NCBI RefSeq assembly: GCF_000282495.1
Contig: NZ_AKJE01000011.1
Coordinates: forward strand, 1-33,083
From: Pseudomonas sp. GM79
GTDB lineage: Bacteria; Pseudomonadota; Gammaproteobacteria; Pseudomonadales; Pseudomonadaceae
DNA: 33,083 nt
Direction: 5' to 3'
The notes under the pieces are model-generated. The model ran no database searches and had not been told where the DNA came from. It was given only the letters and a program-made list of their open reading frames with translations. Position 1 is the stretch's first letter, and every line of letters begins with the position of its first letter. Of this stretch, positions 17,475 to 25,246 are shown one piece after another. The translations under genes and the position numbers were made by a program.

Positions 17475-17959
17475 AGCGCCTGTTTCCTGCACCCTGGTTG
17501 TCGTTGGCGCTGTGGCTGCTGTGGCTGGTTTTGAACCTGTCGATGAGCCCCGGCAATCTACTGCTGGGCGCCATGCTGGGGTTCTGCGCGCCGTTGATGA
17601 TGCGCAAACTGCGGCCACTGCCGATCCGCATTCGTCGGCCTGGGGTGATCCTGCGTTTGTTCTTGCTGGTCGGGCGCGACGTGATCGTGTCCAACCTCGC
17701 CGTGGCCTGGGGCGTGCTCAACGCGGGCCGTCGTGCGCCCCGCTCGCGGTTCATCAAGGTGCCGCTGGACTTGCGCGATGCCAACGGCCTGGCGGCGCTG
17801 TCGATGATCTGTACGGTGGTCCCCGGCACGGTCTGGTCGGAACTGGCGCTGGATCGCAGCATTCTGTTGCTGCACGTCTTCGATCTGGATGATGAAAGCC
17901 AATTCATCCAGCACTTCAAGACGACCTACGAGCGCCCCTTGATGGAGATCTTCGAATGA
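17471..17959 (+). CDS. mrpE: Mrp antiporter subunit E
   Basis: MrpE of 162 residues. Two or three N-terminal helices (LSLALWLLWLVLNLSMSPGN, LLLGAMLGFCAPLMM) are followed by a conserved amphipathic part: VGRDVIVSNLAVAWGVLN, LDLRDANGLAALSMICTVVP and GTVWSELALDRSILLLHVFD. The ATG sits in an ATGA overlap with the end of mrpD. The track-length reading that starts at 17162 in the same frame is only an upstream extension into mrpD. The role is structural or assembly-related within the complex. Confidence 0.94.
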   Translation: MKRLFPAPWLSLALWLLWLVLNLSMSPGNLLLGAMLGFCAPLMMRKLRPLPIRIRRPGVILRLFLLVGRDVIVSNLAVAWGVLNAGRRAPRSRFIKVPLDLRDANGLAALSMICTVVPGTVWSELALDRSILLLHVFDLDDESQFIQHFKTTYERPLMEIFE

Positions 17960-18234
17960 GCGCATTGCTGTCGAACGCGATCCTGCTGAGTCTGTTCATC
18001 TTTTCGATGGCGATGATTCTGACCCTGATCCGGCTATTCAAGGGTCCATCGGCTCAGGATCGGGTTCTGGCGCTGGATTACCTGTACATCATCGCCATGC
18101 TGATGATGCTTGCGCTGGGCATTCGTTATGCCAGTGACACTTATTTCGAGGCGGCGCTACTGATCGCCTTGTTCGGCTTCGTCGGCTCGTTCGCCCTGGC
18201 CAAATTCCTGCTGCGTGGCGAGGTGATCGAATGA
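17956..18234 (+). CDS. mrpF: Mrp antiporter subunit F
   Basis: Small three-helix subunit of 92 residues. It contains MILTLIRLFKGPSAQDRVLA and DYLYIIAMLMMLALGIRYAS, including the RLxxGPsxxDRVxALD signature of MrpF. It overlaps mrpE by four bases and mrpG by four bases, so subunits E, F and G are probably made at linked levels. Confidence 0.94.
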   Translation: MSALLSNAILLSLFIFSMAMILTLIRLFKGPSAQDRVLALDYLYIIAMLMMLALGIRYASDTYFEAALLIALFGFVGSFALAKFLLRGEVIE

Positions 18235-18593
18235 GGCCTGAATTGTCTCTGTGGGTGGAAATTGCGGTGGCGATTCTGCTGGTGCTGAGCAGCTTGTTTA
18301 CGCTGATCGGCGCGGCCGGATTGCTGCGGATGAAGGACTATTTCCAGCGCATGCACCCACCGGCGCTGGCCTCGACCTTGGGCGCATGGTGCGTGGCGCT
18401 GGCTTCGATCATTTACTTTTCGGCGCTCAAGTCGGCGCCGGTGCTGCATGCCTGGCTGATTCCGGTTCTGCTGTCGATCACCGTGCCGGTGACCACGCTG
18501 CTGCTGGCCCGGGCGGCGTTGTTTCGCAAGCGCATGGCGGGGGATGATGTGCCGGCTGAGGTGAGTAGTCGGCGCACGGAAACCGGAAGCTAG
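18231..18593 (+). CDS. mrpG: Mrp antiporter subunit G
   Basis: Last gene of the operon, 120 residues. Three membrane helices carry the MrpG signature FTLIGAAGLLRMKDYFQRMH followed by PPALASTLGAW, and LIPVLLSITVPVTTLLLARA comes near the end. The tail is hydrophilic (RKRMAGDDVPAEVSSRRTET). Start by ATGA overlap with mrpF. A REP element follows the stop within 30 bases. Confidence 0.94.
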   Translation: MRPELSLWVEIAVAILLVLSSLFTLIGAAGLLRMKDYFQRMHPPALASTLGAWCVALASIIYFSALKSAPVLHAWLIPVLLSITVPVTTLLLARAALFRKRMAGDDVPAEVSSRRTETGS

Positions 18594-18620
18594 TTCAAGG
18601 ATTTGTGTTGGTTGGCAGGG

Positions 18621-18648
18621 CCTCTTCGCGAGCAAGCCCGCTCCCACA
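18621..18648. repeat. single REP arm after the mrp operon
   Basis: CCTCTTCGCGAGCAAGCCCG followed by CTCCCACA is the same repeat as at 8473-8500. No inverted partner of this family follows; the next repeat belongs to another family. Confidence 0.8.
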
Positions 18649-18694
18649 TTTGGATCTGTGTCGTGCACATCATTTGTGTTCACTGAACATCCAA

Positions 18695-18723
18695 TGTAGG
18701 AGCTGCCGAAGGCTGCGATCTTT
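18695..18723. repeat. second-family repeat, single arm
   Basis: TGTAGGAGCTGCCGAAGGCT then GCGATCTTT is identical over 29 bases to the right arm of the inverted pair at 27316-27389. It ends in TTTTGATCTTG and lies just beyond the stop of the DUF3995 gene. Confidence 0.8.
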
Positions 18724-18742
18724 TGATCTTGCTTGTACCGAA

Positions 18743-19180
18743 TCAGATCCAGGCCACTGCCAACAACCCCGCGCCCAACACCACGCACAGCGGCGAATAC
18801 GCCCACGTATCCAGCCGGGCAAATCTCGAGCCCTTCTCCTGTTTGAAGAACCCCACCAAATTCGAATCGCCGATCGCCCGGGCGAACATCAGCAGCGCGA
18901 TCGCGCTGATCACCCATTGCAGCGACCAATGATGCACCGCGGGCAGATACAGCCCGACCCGCAGGCACACCAGCATCGCGATCAGCAGCAAGCCCACCGC
19001 CACCAGTAACGTGGCAAAGCCTGACGGCTTGAAGGCCGGCCTCGATGCCTCACCGCCCTCCCCGGGCACGCGCGGCACCGCCGCCTCGCTGCCCCATTTG
19101 CCACCCGCCGCCCAATACAGGTGGACCAGGCTGATCAATAAAAAGATTGCAGCAATCCATTGCGCGACCAAAAGACTCAT
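18743..19180 (-). CDS. DUF3995 family membrane protein
   Basis: Integral membrane protein of 145 residues with four predicted helices: MSLLVAQWIAAIFLLISLVH, FATLLVAVGLLLIAMLVCLR, WSLQWVISAIALLMFARAIG and WAYSPLCVVLGAGLLAVAWI. HLYWAAGGKWGSEAAVP after helix 1 and FARAIGDSNLVGFFK are the family hallmarks. Its biochemical role is unknown. The ATG at 19180 is chosen because it opens directly with the first helix; the longer frame upstream has no membrane or family features. It diverges from the DUF2946 gene across 95 bases that may hold both promoters. Confidence 0.85.
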   Translation of the reverse strand: MSLLVAQWIAAIFLLISLVHLYWAAGGKWGSEAAVPRVPGEGGEASRPAFKPSGFATLLVAVGLLLIAMLVCLRVGLYLPAVHHWSLQWVISAIALLMFARAIGDSNLVGFFKQEKGSRFARLDTWAYSPLCVVLGAGLLAVAWI

Positions 19181-19275
19181 ATTCAGGCATCCGGTGTGAA
19201 ATGTTGCAGCAGAATGAACTTCCTTGCGCGTTTTTGTAAGGGTATTCGTCATCGGCGGTGGTAAAGTGCCGCCCC

Positions 19276-19662
19276 ATGAAATTCGCCCGAACCGATCGCA
19301 CATTGATAGCCTGGATGCTTTATTGCTGCGTCCTGTTCAACGTGCTCGCCTGCAGCATCGGTCACGGGCAAATGGTCGGGATGCAGCTCAATGGCATCGG
19401 CGGCCAGTTCTGTACGGCTGACCCTGCGGTTCAGGCACCGGTCTCCTCGAACACTTCCGAAGAGAAGCTGCCAACCCTGTCCAAGGCGTTTGCTTGCCCG
19501 CTGTGTTCCACCGGCGGCATGGGCCCGGCGCTCAACTCTAGCCTGACGCTGGCGATCCTGCCGCAGCAACACAGTCCGCCATTGGCGGTGATCGCCAACG
19601 CTGACCTCCCTGCCCGCTTCATCTGGCCGTCGGCCAACCCTCGCGCCCCGCCTTTCGCCTGA
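19276..19662 (+). CDS. DUF2946 family protein, Cys-containing
   Basis: 128 residues from the ATG at 19276 (MKFARTDRTLIAWMLYCCVL). The N-terminal helix (TLIAWMLYCCVLFNVLACSI) may be a signal peptide or membrane anchor. Cysteines occur as a CC pair, single residues in LACS and GQFC, and a CPLC motif (FACPLCSTGG); a histidine lies in SIGHGQM. This is a plausible metal-binding pattern. DUF2946 proteins often precede TonB-dependent receptors in Pseudomonas, and here a receptor starts 90 bases downstream on the same strand. A metal-related periplasmic role is inferred. A GTG at 19258 would add six residues. Confidence 0.8.
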   Translation: MKFARTDRTLIAWMLYCCVLFNVLACSIGHGQMVGMQLNGIGGQFCTADPAVQAPVSSNTSEEKLPTLSKAFACPLCSTGGMGPALNSSLTLAILPQQHSPPLAVIANADLPARFIWPSANPRAPPFA

Positions 19663-19752
19663 GTTTCTTTGCCTTTTTCCGATCAGCCCACCGCGCCAAC
19701 GCGTGGCGTTCGCCTGTGCGCTGTTTCCTAGCCAAGAATTCAGGATTCATCG

Positions 19753-21885
19753 ATGAAACGCATTCCTTTGCTGGCCAGCCTGTTCGGCTGTCTGTCCGTT
19801 AACGCCTGGGCGCAATCCACCGTCGACCTCGCGCCGATCACCATCAACGGTGAACAAGAAGCTCAACCAGGCTTGAGCCTGGACCAATCCAGCGGCACGG
19901 CTTCGCGGCTCGGCCTGAGCGTGCGCGAAACCCCGGCCTCGGTGGCCATCGCCAATCGCAACGATATCGAACGCCACGGCGCGCAGAACTTCCAGGACGC
20001 CGCCAATACCCTGCCCGGGGTGAATGCCAGCGCACCGCCCGGCTTCGGCGGTTTTGTCTCCTATCGTGGTTTTACCAGCAGCCAGATCACTCAGATGTTC
20101 AACGGCATCAATGTGTCCGGTGGGCTGGCGCGGCCGGTGGATGCCTGGATTTATGATCGAGTGGAACTGCTGGGCGGCCCATCGTCGCTGGTCAATGGCG
20201 CCGGCTCCGTCGGCGGCTCGTTGAATTACGTAACCAAACTGGCCACCCGCGAGGAGCAAGCCGTCGAAGGTCGGGTCAGCTACGGCAGCTACGACACCAC
20301 CGAGACTGCATTCGGCCTCAATCACGCCTTGAGCGAGGCGGGAGCAGATGTGCAGCATTACGCGCGACTCGATATCAGCCACAACACCAGCAACGGCTAC
20401 ATCGACCGCCAGGCGCGTGATGCCTGGAGTGTGGCGTTTTCGCTGCTCAGCGACCTGACGCCAAACCTGTCCCACACCCTGGCCCTGGAATATCAGGACG
20501 AGCACGAAGACAGCCCCTACTGGGGCACGCCGGTGCTCAACCCCAAAGCCGGCGAGTTGAAAATCGACAAGCACAACCGCTTCAACAACTACAACGTCGA
20601 GGACGGTCGCTACGAACAACGGACGATCTGGGCTCGCTCGATCATCGACTACCGGATCAACGACAGCACCACCCTGAGCAATACCCTTTACCACCTCGAC
20701 AGCCAGCGCGATTACCGCAACCTGGAAACCTACCAGTACACCGCCGACAACCGCGCGGTGAACCGCTCCACCGCCTATCAGGTGCGGCATCAGGGTGAAC
20801 AGAACGGCAACCGGCTCGAGCTGCGCCACGACAACACCCTGCTGGGTCTGGACACCACCTGGTCCGGCGGTTTCGAGTACAAGGTCAACCAGACCACCAA
20901 CTCGCCGCTGAACGTCAAGGGCGCCAGCACCGTCGACCCGAACAACTTTCAGCCGGGGCACTTTTACGACATTCCGGGCACCAAACCTGGCTTTATCAGC
21001 GACAAGACCAACGAAGTCACCACCAAAGCCTTGTTCGTCGAAAACCGTCTGGCGCTGACCGACAAGCTGTCGTTACTGACAGGCCTGCGTTATGACGACA
21101 TCGAGCTGGACGTGACCAACCACCGCACCGTAACTGCCAGCAACCCACGGCATCTCAAGCGCAACTGGGAACCGGTGACCGGCCGGGTCGGCCTGACCTA
21201 CCAGTTCATTCCGACAGCCAATGTCTACGTGCAATACAGCACCGCCGCCGAGCAGCCCAATGGCACCCAGGACTTTGACGTGTCCACCGGCAAGCAATGG
21301 GAGGTCGGCAGCAAGTTCGATTACCTGGACGGTCGCGGCTCGGCGACGGTGGCGGCTTACACCATTGAGCGCAAGGATTTCGCGGTGGTTGATCCGCTGG
21401 ACTCGACCAAGAACATTCCGGTCGGTCAGCAGACGTCCAACGGCATCGAACTGGCCAGTTCCTTCAGAATCACAGAGAAACTGCTGGCCGAGGGCAACTT
21501 CGCCTGGGTCAATGCGCAGTACGACGAGTTCACCGAGAAGAATGCCGCGGGTGTGGTGGTGTCCCGCAAGGGCAATACACCGACCAACGTGCCGGACCGG
21601 GTCGGCAATCTGTGGCTGACCTATGACTTTGCGCCGCAATGGCAAGGAGGCGTCGATGCGCGTTATGTGGCGTCGGTGTTTGCCGACAGTGCGAACACCA
21701 TGACTGTGCCGTCGTACACGCTCTACGGCACGTTCCTCAGCTACAAGGTCGACCGGTACACCAGCGTCACTGGCCGGGTGCGCAACCTGAGCAACGAGGT
21801 GTATGCCGAATTCGCCCATGTGTCGCCGGCGTATTACCTCGGTACGCCGCGCACGTTTGAATTGGCGGTGCAGACCAGGTTTTAA
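19753..21885 (+). CDS. TonB-dependent outer-membrane receptor
   Basis: 710-residue receptor that takes up a metal chelate or similar large ligand using TonB energy. The signal peptide is MKRIPLLASLFGCLSVNAWA. A TonB-box-like DLAPITI (25-31) follows, with no FecA-type signalling domain. The plug spans about 55-160 and includes VRETPASVAIANRNDIERHG, DAANTLPGVNAS, YRGF and VELLGGPSSLVNGAGSVGGS. The beta-barrel ends GTPRTFELAVQTRF with terminal Phe. It resembles siderophore receptors, but nothing nearby makes a siderophore; the upstream DUF2946 protein points to a metal ligand, possibly copper. The start is backed by AGGAT six bases upstream. The gene ends against a bidirectional REP hairpin. Confidence 0.9.
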   Translation: MKRIPLLASLFGCLSVNAWAQSTVDLAPITINGEQEAQPGLSLDQSSGTASRLGLSVRETPASVAIANRNDIERHGAQNFQDAANTLPGVNASAPPGFGGFVSYRGFTSSQITQMFNGINVSGGLARPVDAWIYDRVELLGGPSSLVNGAGSVGGSLNYVTKLATREEQAVEGRVSYGSYDTTETAFGLNHALSEAGADVQHYARLDISHNTSNGYIDRQARDAWSVAFSLLSDLTPNLSHTLALEYQDEHEDSPYWGTPVLNPKAGELKIDKHNRFNNYNVEDGRYEQRTIWARSIIDYRINDSTTLSNTLYHLDSQRDYRNLETYQYTADNRAVNRSTAYQVRHQGEQNGNRLELRHDNTLLGLDTTWSGGFEYKVNQTTNSPLNVKGASTVDPNNFQPGHFYDIPGTKPGFISDKTNEVTTKALFVENRLALTDKLSLLTGLRYDDIELDVTNHRTVTASNPRHLKRNWEPVTGRVGLTYQFIPTANVYVQYSTAAEQPNGTQDFDVSTGKQWEVGSKFDYLDGRGSATVAAYTIERKDFAVVDPLDSTKNIPVGQQTSNGIELASSFRITEKLLAEGNFAWVNAQYDEFTEKNAAGVVVSRKGNTPTNVPDRVGNLWLTYDFAPQWQGGVDARYVASVFADSANTMTVPSYTLYGTFLSYKVDRYTSVTGRVRNLSNEVYAEFAHVSPAYYLGTPRTFELAVQTRF

Positions 21886-21890
21886 AAGCA

Positions 21891-21952
21891 TCGCGAGCAG
21901 GCTCGCTCCCACACTTGATCGCATCCCCCTGTGGGAGCGAGCCTGCTCGCGA
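21891..21952. repeat. REP inverted pair between convergent genes
   Basis: TCGCGAGCAGGCTCGCTCCC then ACA (21891-21913) and its exact inverse (21930-21952) flank a 16-base loop. It lies between the receptor stop (+) and the binding-protein stop (-), where it can act as a bidirectional terminator. Confidence 0.85.
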
Positions 21953-21992
21953 TAGCGGCACAAGGCACACCACAGCATGCCAAGCCATCCGC

Positions 21993-23009
21993 TTATTTCA
22001 ATTCAGCAGAAACTTTGTCCGCCACATCCTTCGGCACCCAGGCCCGCCACACGTCCGGGTGGGCCTTCATGAACGCCTCCGCCGCTTGACGTGGCGGGGT
22101 GTGTTTTTCGCTCATGTCAGCCAAGGCCATGTTCAACGCTTCGATCGGTAAATCGACCTTGGTGAAGAACTCGGCAATCTGCGGGTACTGTTTCTGAAAT
22201 GGCGTGGACACGCCGATGGACAGCTTCGAGGGCAGCGAGCGAGTCGGTTTCGGATTGGGGTTGTCGGCGTCGGTCAGGGTTTTCCAGGCTTCGGCGTCGA
22301 ACGGTGGCTCTTGCAACTGAATCAGCTTGAAACGACCGAGCAACGGTGTCGGCGACCAGTAATAGAACAGGACCGGCTTGCCGCGACGAATCGACGAACT
22401 GATCTCGGCGTCCAGCGCCGCTCCCGAACCACTGCGAAAGTTCACGTAGCTGTCGTCCAGCCCATACGCCTTGAGCTTCTGCTTGTTGACCACTTCCGAC
22501 GTCCAGCCGATCGGGCTGTTGAGAAAACGCCCCTTGCCCGGGGTTTCCGGATCTTTGAACACGTCCTTGTAGCGCGGCAGATCGCTGACACTGCGCAGGC
22601 CCGGCGCCAACGGCTTGATGCCCTTGGCCGGGTCGCCCTTGATCACATACTCCGGCACCCACCAGCCCTCGGTAGCACCTTTGACCGTATCGCCCAGGGC
22701 CATGACTTTGCCCTCGGCCTCAGCCTTGACCCAGACCGGACTGCGACCGGCCCACTCCTCGCCAATGACCTGAATGTCATTGTTGGCCAGCGCGGTCTCC
22801 AGGGTAATGGTCGTCCCCGGCAAGGTGTCGGTCGGCAAGCCATAGCCCTTCTCGACGATGATCCGCAGGATATCGGTAATCAGGCTGCCGCTTTCCCAGT
22901 TCAGGTCGGCGAAATGGATTGGCGCCTGGGCAGCGAACACCGGAGCGGGCGAAGCCAACAAACTGAACGTGGCCAGGGTAGCGGCCAATAACCGTCGAAA
23001 TCCCCTCAT
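21993..23009 (-). CDS. glycine betaine/choline-type ABC substrate-binding protein (OpuAC/ProX family), orphan
   Basis: Periplasmic binding protein of 338 residues for a quaternary amine. The signal peptide is MRGFRRLLAATLATFSLLAS followed by PAPVFA. The mature part starts with the family pattern IHFADLNWESGSLITDILRI. Tryptophans that could build the aromatic cage are seen at W38, W86 and W116-W117 (GATEGWWVPEYVIKG), together with YYWSPTPLLGRFKL. The ATG at 23009 has an excellent ribosome site (GAGGTG, 7 bases away); the longer frame to 23069 does not. No permease or ATPase lies nearby, so it probably serves a shared transporter elsewhere, as CaiX and BetX do with CbcWV in P. aeruginosa. The exact ligand (betaine, choline, carnitine) cannot be told. 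Confidence 0.88.
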   Translation of the reverse strand: MRGFRRLLAATLATFSLLASPAPVFAAQAPIHFADLNWESGSLITDILRIIVEKGYGLPTDTLPGTTITLETALANNDIQVIGEEWAGRSPVWVKAEAEGKVMALGDTVKGATEGWWVPEYVIKGDPAKGIKPLAPGLRSVSDLPRYKDVFKDPETPGKGRFLNSPIGWTSEVVNKQKLKAYGLDDSYVNFRSGSGAALDAEISSSIRRGKPVLFYYWSPTPLLGRFKLIQLQEPPFDAEAWKTLTDADNPNPKPTRSLPSKLSIGVSTPFQKQYPQIAEFFTKVDLPIEALNMALADMSEKHTPPRQAAEAFMKAHPDVWRAWVPKDVADKVSAELK

Positions 23010-23082
23010 GCTTTTGCACCTCGTGCTGTTCACAGCAATAGCAGGATGGCCTGACAAAGAAGACCGCAAGCCTCTGGATACT

Positions 23083-23096
23083 CAGTCAATTGACTG
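23083..23096. promoter_or_regulatory. 14-bp perfect palindrome upstream of the binding-protein gene
   Basis: CAGTCAATTGACTG reads the same on both strands and lies 74 bases before the ATG at 23009. It contains TTGACT, a -35-like hexamer, on both strands. It could be an operator; no regulator gene is adjacent. Confidence 0.4.
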
Positions 23097-23128
23097 TAGT
23101 AGAGGTTCCTGCTTTCGAGGGGACTGGA

Positions 23129-23332
23129 TTACTTTTCGCAAGGTTCCTGCAAGCGCGCAAGCTCTCTTCTGACCATGCTGGCGTACGCCGCCGGACGCAA
23201 CAGGTAGATCTGTGAGGCCACCCAATTCAGCCAGCCCCCCTGCAGAACGGCCTTTTGAGCCAACAGGCGCTGCGCCTCGGCGTGGGCACTGGCCTGGTTC
23301 TGTTCGTGGAAGTCGGCGCGGGTCAGGGTCAT
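23129..23332 (-). CDS. small conserved-type protein, 67 aa, coupled to upstream gene
   Basis: Not recognised. It starts MTLTRADFHEQNQASAHAEA and contains a Trp/Leu-rich helix (GGWLNWVASQIYLLRPAAYA), so it could be a peripheral helical protein. The ATG shares one base with the stop of the 156-residue gene upstream (TAATG), a strong sign of coupled translation and a shared task. The 119-bp gap downstream holds the palindrome at 23083-23096. Confidence 0.65.
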   Translation of the reverse strand: MTLTRADFHEQNQASAHAEAQRLLAQKAVLQGGWLNWVASQIYLLRPAAYASMVRRELARLQEPCEK

Positions 23333-23802
23333 TACTCGCTGGCCTTGAAAGTCACCAGTTCGCCCTTGCGCCACTTCGCGGCCTTGGCGGTCACGGCTTT
23401 CAGGGTTTTGGTCAGGCCTTCCTGCAATTGTTGATGGGCCGCAAACACCATCACCACGCTATGACCTTCCTTGAACACAATGCCGTGGCCGTCTGCGGTG
23501 GTCACGAACGCGTAATCCCCCAGCCCGTACACCGTCAGTTTGATTTCGCGGAACTTGATGTCCAGCTTGCCGCCTTCGCGACTGGGCAATACGGAAGCGC
23601 TGAAATGATCGCCGACCTTGAGTTTAAGCCCTGGTTTGTCATCCACCACCAGCGCTGCTTCGGTGTCGAGCTCGGCAATGTAAATGCCTTCCGCGTTCTG
23701 TTCGGTGATGTAAACGAAACGTGACTGAAACTGTTTAACCAGCTTTGCGCGCAAATCACCCAGTACGAACAAAGCATGCATATCGAGATTACTTACTGCC
23801 AA
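23332..23802 (-). CDS. hypothetical protein, 156 aa, probable TTG start
   Basis: Not recognised. The reading MAVSNLDMHALFVLGDLRAK starts at a TTG at 23802 preceded by GGGGA at a spacing of 8; an ATG at 23781 (MHALFVLG) is possible but has only a weak site. It is predicted cytoplasmic, with alternating beta-strands (FVYITEQNAEGIYIAELDTE, LKLKVGDHFSASVLP, IKLTVYGLGDYAFVTTADGH) and a basic C-terminus (TAKAAKWRKGELVTFKASE). The mid-part could be a small beta-barrel, but that is a guess. It forms a two-gene unit with the 67-residue gene. Confidence 0.7.
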   Translation of the reverse strand: MAVSNLDMHALFVLGDLRAKLVKQFQSRFVYITEQNAEGIYIAELDTEAALVVDDKPGLKLKVGDHFSASVLPSREGGKLDIKFREIKLTVYGLGDYAFVTTADGHGIVFKEGHSVVMVFAAHQQLQEGLTKTLKAVTAKAAKWRKGELVTFKASE

Positions 23803-24212
23803 GGAAACATCCCCACATCTGAAAATGACGCCGTACGCGGGAAACGCGCACAGCAGAAAAAAGCGGCAATGCCGAGGTGTAGCCAAATGACCCGGGTCGA
23901 ATCCTGGAATGAGCAGAGGGCCCATTCATCGTGAGGTTTGAGAAGATTACTGGAACATCCCTCACGTCGTCTTGCCTGGCGGTCGTCAGATGTTGAAGGA
24001 AAACGCCCTTCTGACGGCCAGATAAAACCGGATTACTAACTTTAGGGAAAATTCTCTCTAAAAAAAGCACTTTTCCGACATATCGCCAGTAAAAAATTGC
24101 TTTAGATGGGCATCAATCGCCAACCATCAATGGCGATTCTAGAGCAGCCATGCTCACCGAGACTACCCATAACACCGTACACACGTCGGTAAAACCACGA
24201 AAAGGACTTCAT
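23803..24212. other. 410-bp intergenic region, AT-rich with inverted repeats
   Basis: No convincing gene. An imperfect hairpin spans about 23985-24015 (GAAGG/CCTTC core, GTCA/TGAC arms). From about 24035 to 24110 the sequence is clearly AT-richer than the rest of the window, with several A- and T-runs. AATCGCC (24115-24121) and GGCGATT (24132-24138) form a second inverted repeat. It separates divergent genes and should contain their promoters; a small RNA is possible but unproven. Confidence 0.5.
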
Positions 24213-24461
24213 ATGTGCACACTGACTCACTTTGCCCAGCCTCACGCCCGACACACAAATGGTTCGTCATCTCTGCATTCGATGGTGTTCCACGAGCAGG
24301 ATTTCCTGCCTGCAGAGCGTCTGCTCCCACGTTTTCAGGTGGTATTGGCCGGCAACGCCTTTTTCCACATCAGGGAAATATCCACCGGACGTGTAAGAGG
24401 TTTCCGCGGCAATCATAACGATGCCTGCGCCCTTGCCCGTTTACTCGAGGCACGCAGTTGA
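24213..24461 (+). CDS. small hypothetical protein, 82 aa
   Basis: Not recognised. The ATG at 24213 has AAAGGA 6 bases upstream, which decides this start over the ATG at 24150. The protein starts MCTLTHFAQPHARHTNGSSS and has a polar N-terminal third. It then reads FHEQDFLPAERLLPRFQVVL, AFFHIREISTGRVRGFRGNH and a helical end (NDACALARLLEARS). No membrane segment. Upstream is the AT-rich gap; the 157-bp gap downstream holds an inverted repeat, GTCAC/GTGAC at 24495-24508. Confidence 0.55.
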   Translation: MCTLTHFAQPHARHTNGSSSLHSMVFHEQDFLPAERLLPRFQVVLAGNAFFHIREISTGRVRGFRGNHNDACALARLLEARS

Positions 24462-24618
24462 GGCACCTGCAGCGCTCACTTCTATAGACGTTTCGTCACA
24501 CCGGTGACTTAACTCAGCCGCCGGCAGGCAACTACTGCCATACTGCCCGACCAATGAAACCCGCCCCCAGGGCGGACGGCGTTCAACACAACAACTATTT
24601 CCAAGGGAAGACTGCTAC

Positions 24619-24849
24619 GTGACGGAATTTGATATCGGTGAATTTTTTATCCGGGGCGAAGCCAGAGAGGTCGAAGGCGAATTCCAGGCAGTCATTATCA
24701 TGCGCGCCAAGCCGCCGTTGACCACTGTGACGTCTCATCAGGTCGAAAAGGATCGCTGGTTCAAGACCGCGGATGTCGCGGCCGTTGCCGCCCAGGATGC
24801 CGCCAAGGCGCTGAAGCTTGCCGTCGATGAAGGTGCATTGAAAGCCTGA
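24619..24849 (+). CDS. small hypothetical protein, 76 aa, GTG start
   Basis: Not recognised as a named family. It starts at a GTG with AAGGGAAGA upstream. The sequence is acidic and soluble: MTEFDIGEFFIRGEAREVEG, a strand-rich middle (EFQAVIIMRAKPPLTTVTSH), then a helical alanine-rich end (AAVAAQDAAKALKLAVDEGA). Good ribosome site and composition argue for a real gene. Confidence 0.65.
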   Translation: MTEFDIGEFFIRGEAREVEGEFQAVIIMRAKPPLTTVTSHQVEKDRWFKTADVAAVAAQDAAKALKLAVDEGALKA

Positions 24850-24999
24850 TCACCGGATTTGCAGTCTATGCTCATCCCTGCTTTTGAATATCGCTATCGA
24901 ACTCCTGAAGCGCGGTTCTCTCAGATGCCTCTCAGCTGCAATGAAGCCGCACCTCGGATCTCGCACTCGACGCGACGAATTATCTGCAAGGAGATGAAG

Positions 25000-25239
25000 A
25001 TGGACTCACCCACACATGATTTGAAAGGCCTGTTCGACCAGCTCGGTCTGGACTCCAGCGAAAAGGCCATCGACGATTTCATTGCCCGTCATTCACCCTT
25101 GCCCGTTGACAAGAAACTCATCGACGCCGAGTTCTGGACCCCGCAGCAAGCCGGCTTCCTCAAGGAACAACTGCGTGAAGACGCCGATTGGGCGCATGTG
25201 GTCGACGACCTGAACCTGCGCATGCACCAGATCCACTAG
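25000..25239 (+). CDS. DUF2789 family protein
   Basis: 79 residues, the normal size for DUF2789. MDSPTHDLKGLFDQLGLDSS, IDDFIARHSPLPVDKKLIDA and EFWTPQQAGFLKEQLREDAD are characteristic. It is a small helical cytoplasmic protein of unknown role. AAGGAG lies 6 bases before the ATG at 25000 and abuts the in-frame ATG at 24994, so 25000 is preferred. It ends 7 bases from the convergent gene at 25247. The 150-bp gap before it shows nothing I recognise. Confidence 0.85.
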   Translation: MDSPTHDLKGLFDQLGLDSSEKAIDDFIARHSPLPVDKKLIDAEFWTPQQAGFLKEQLREDADWAHVVDDLNLRMHQIH

Positions 25240-25246
25240 CCTGGGT

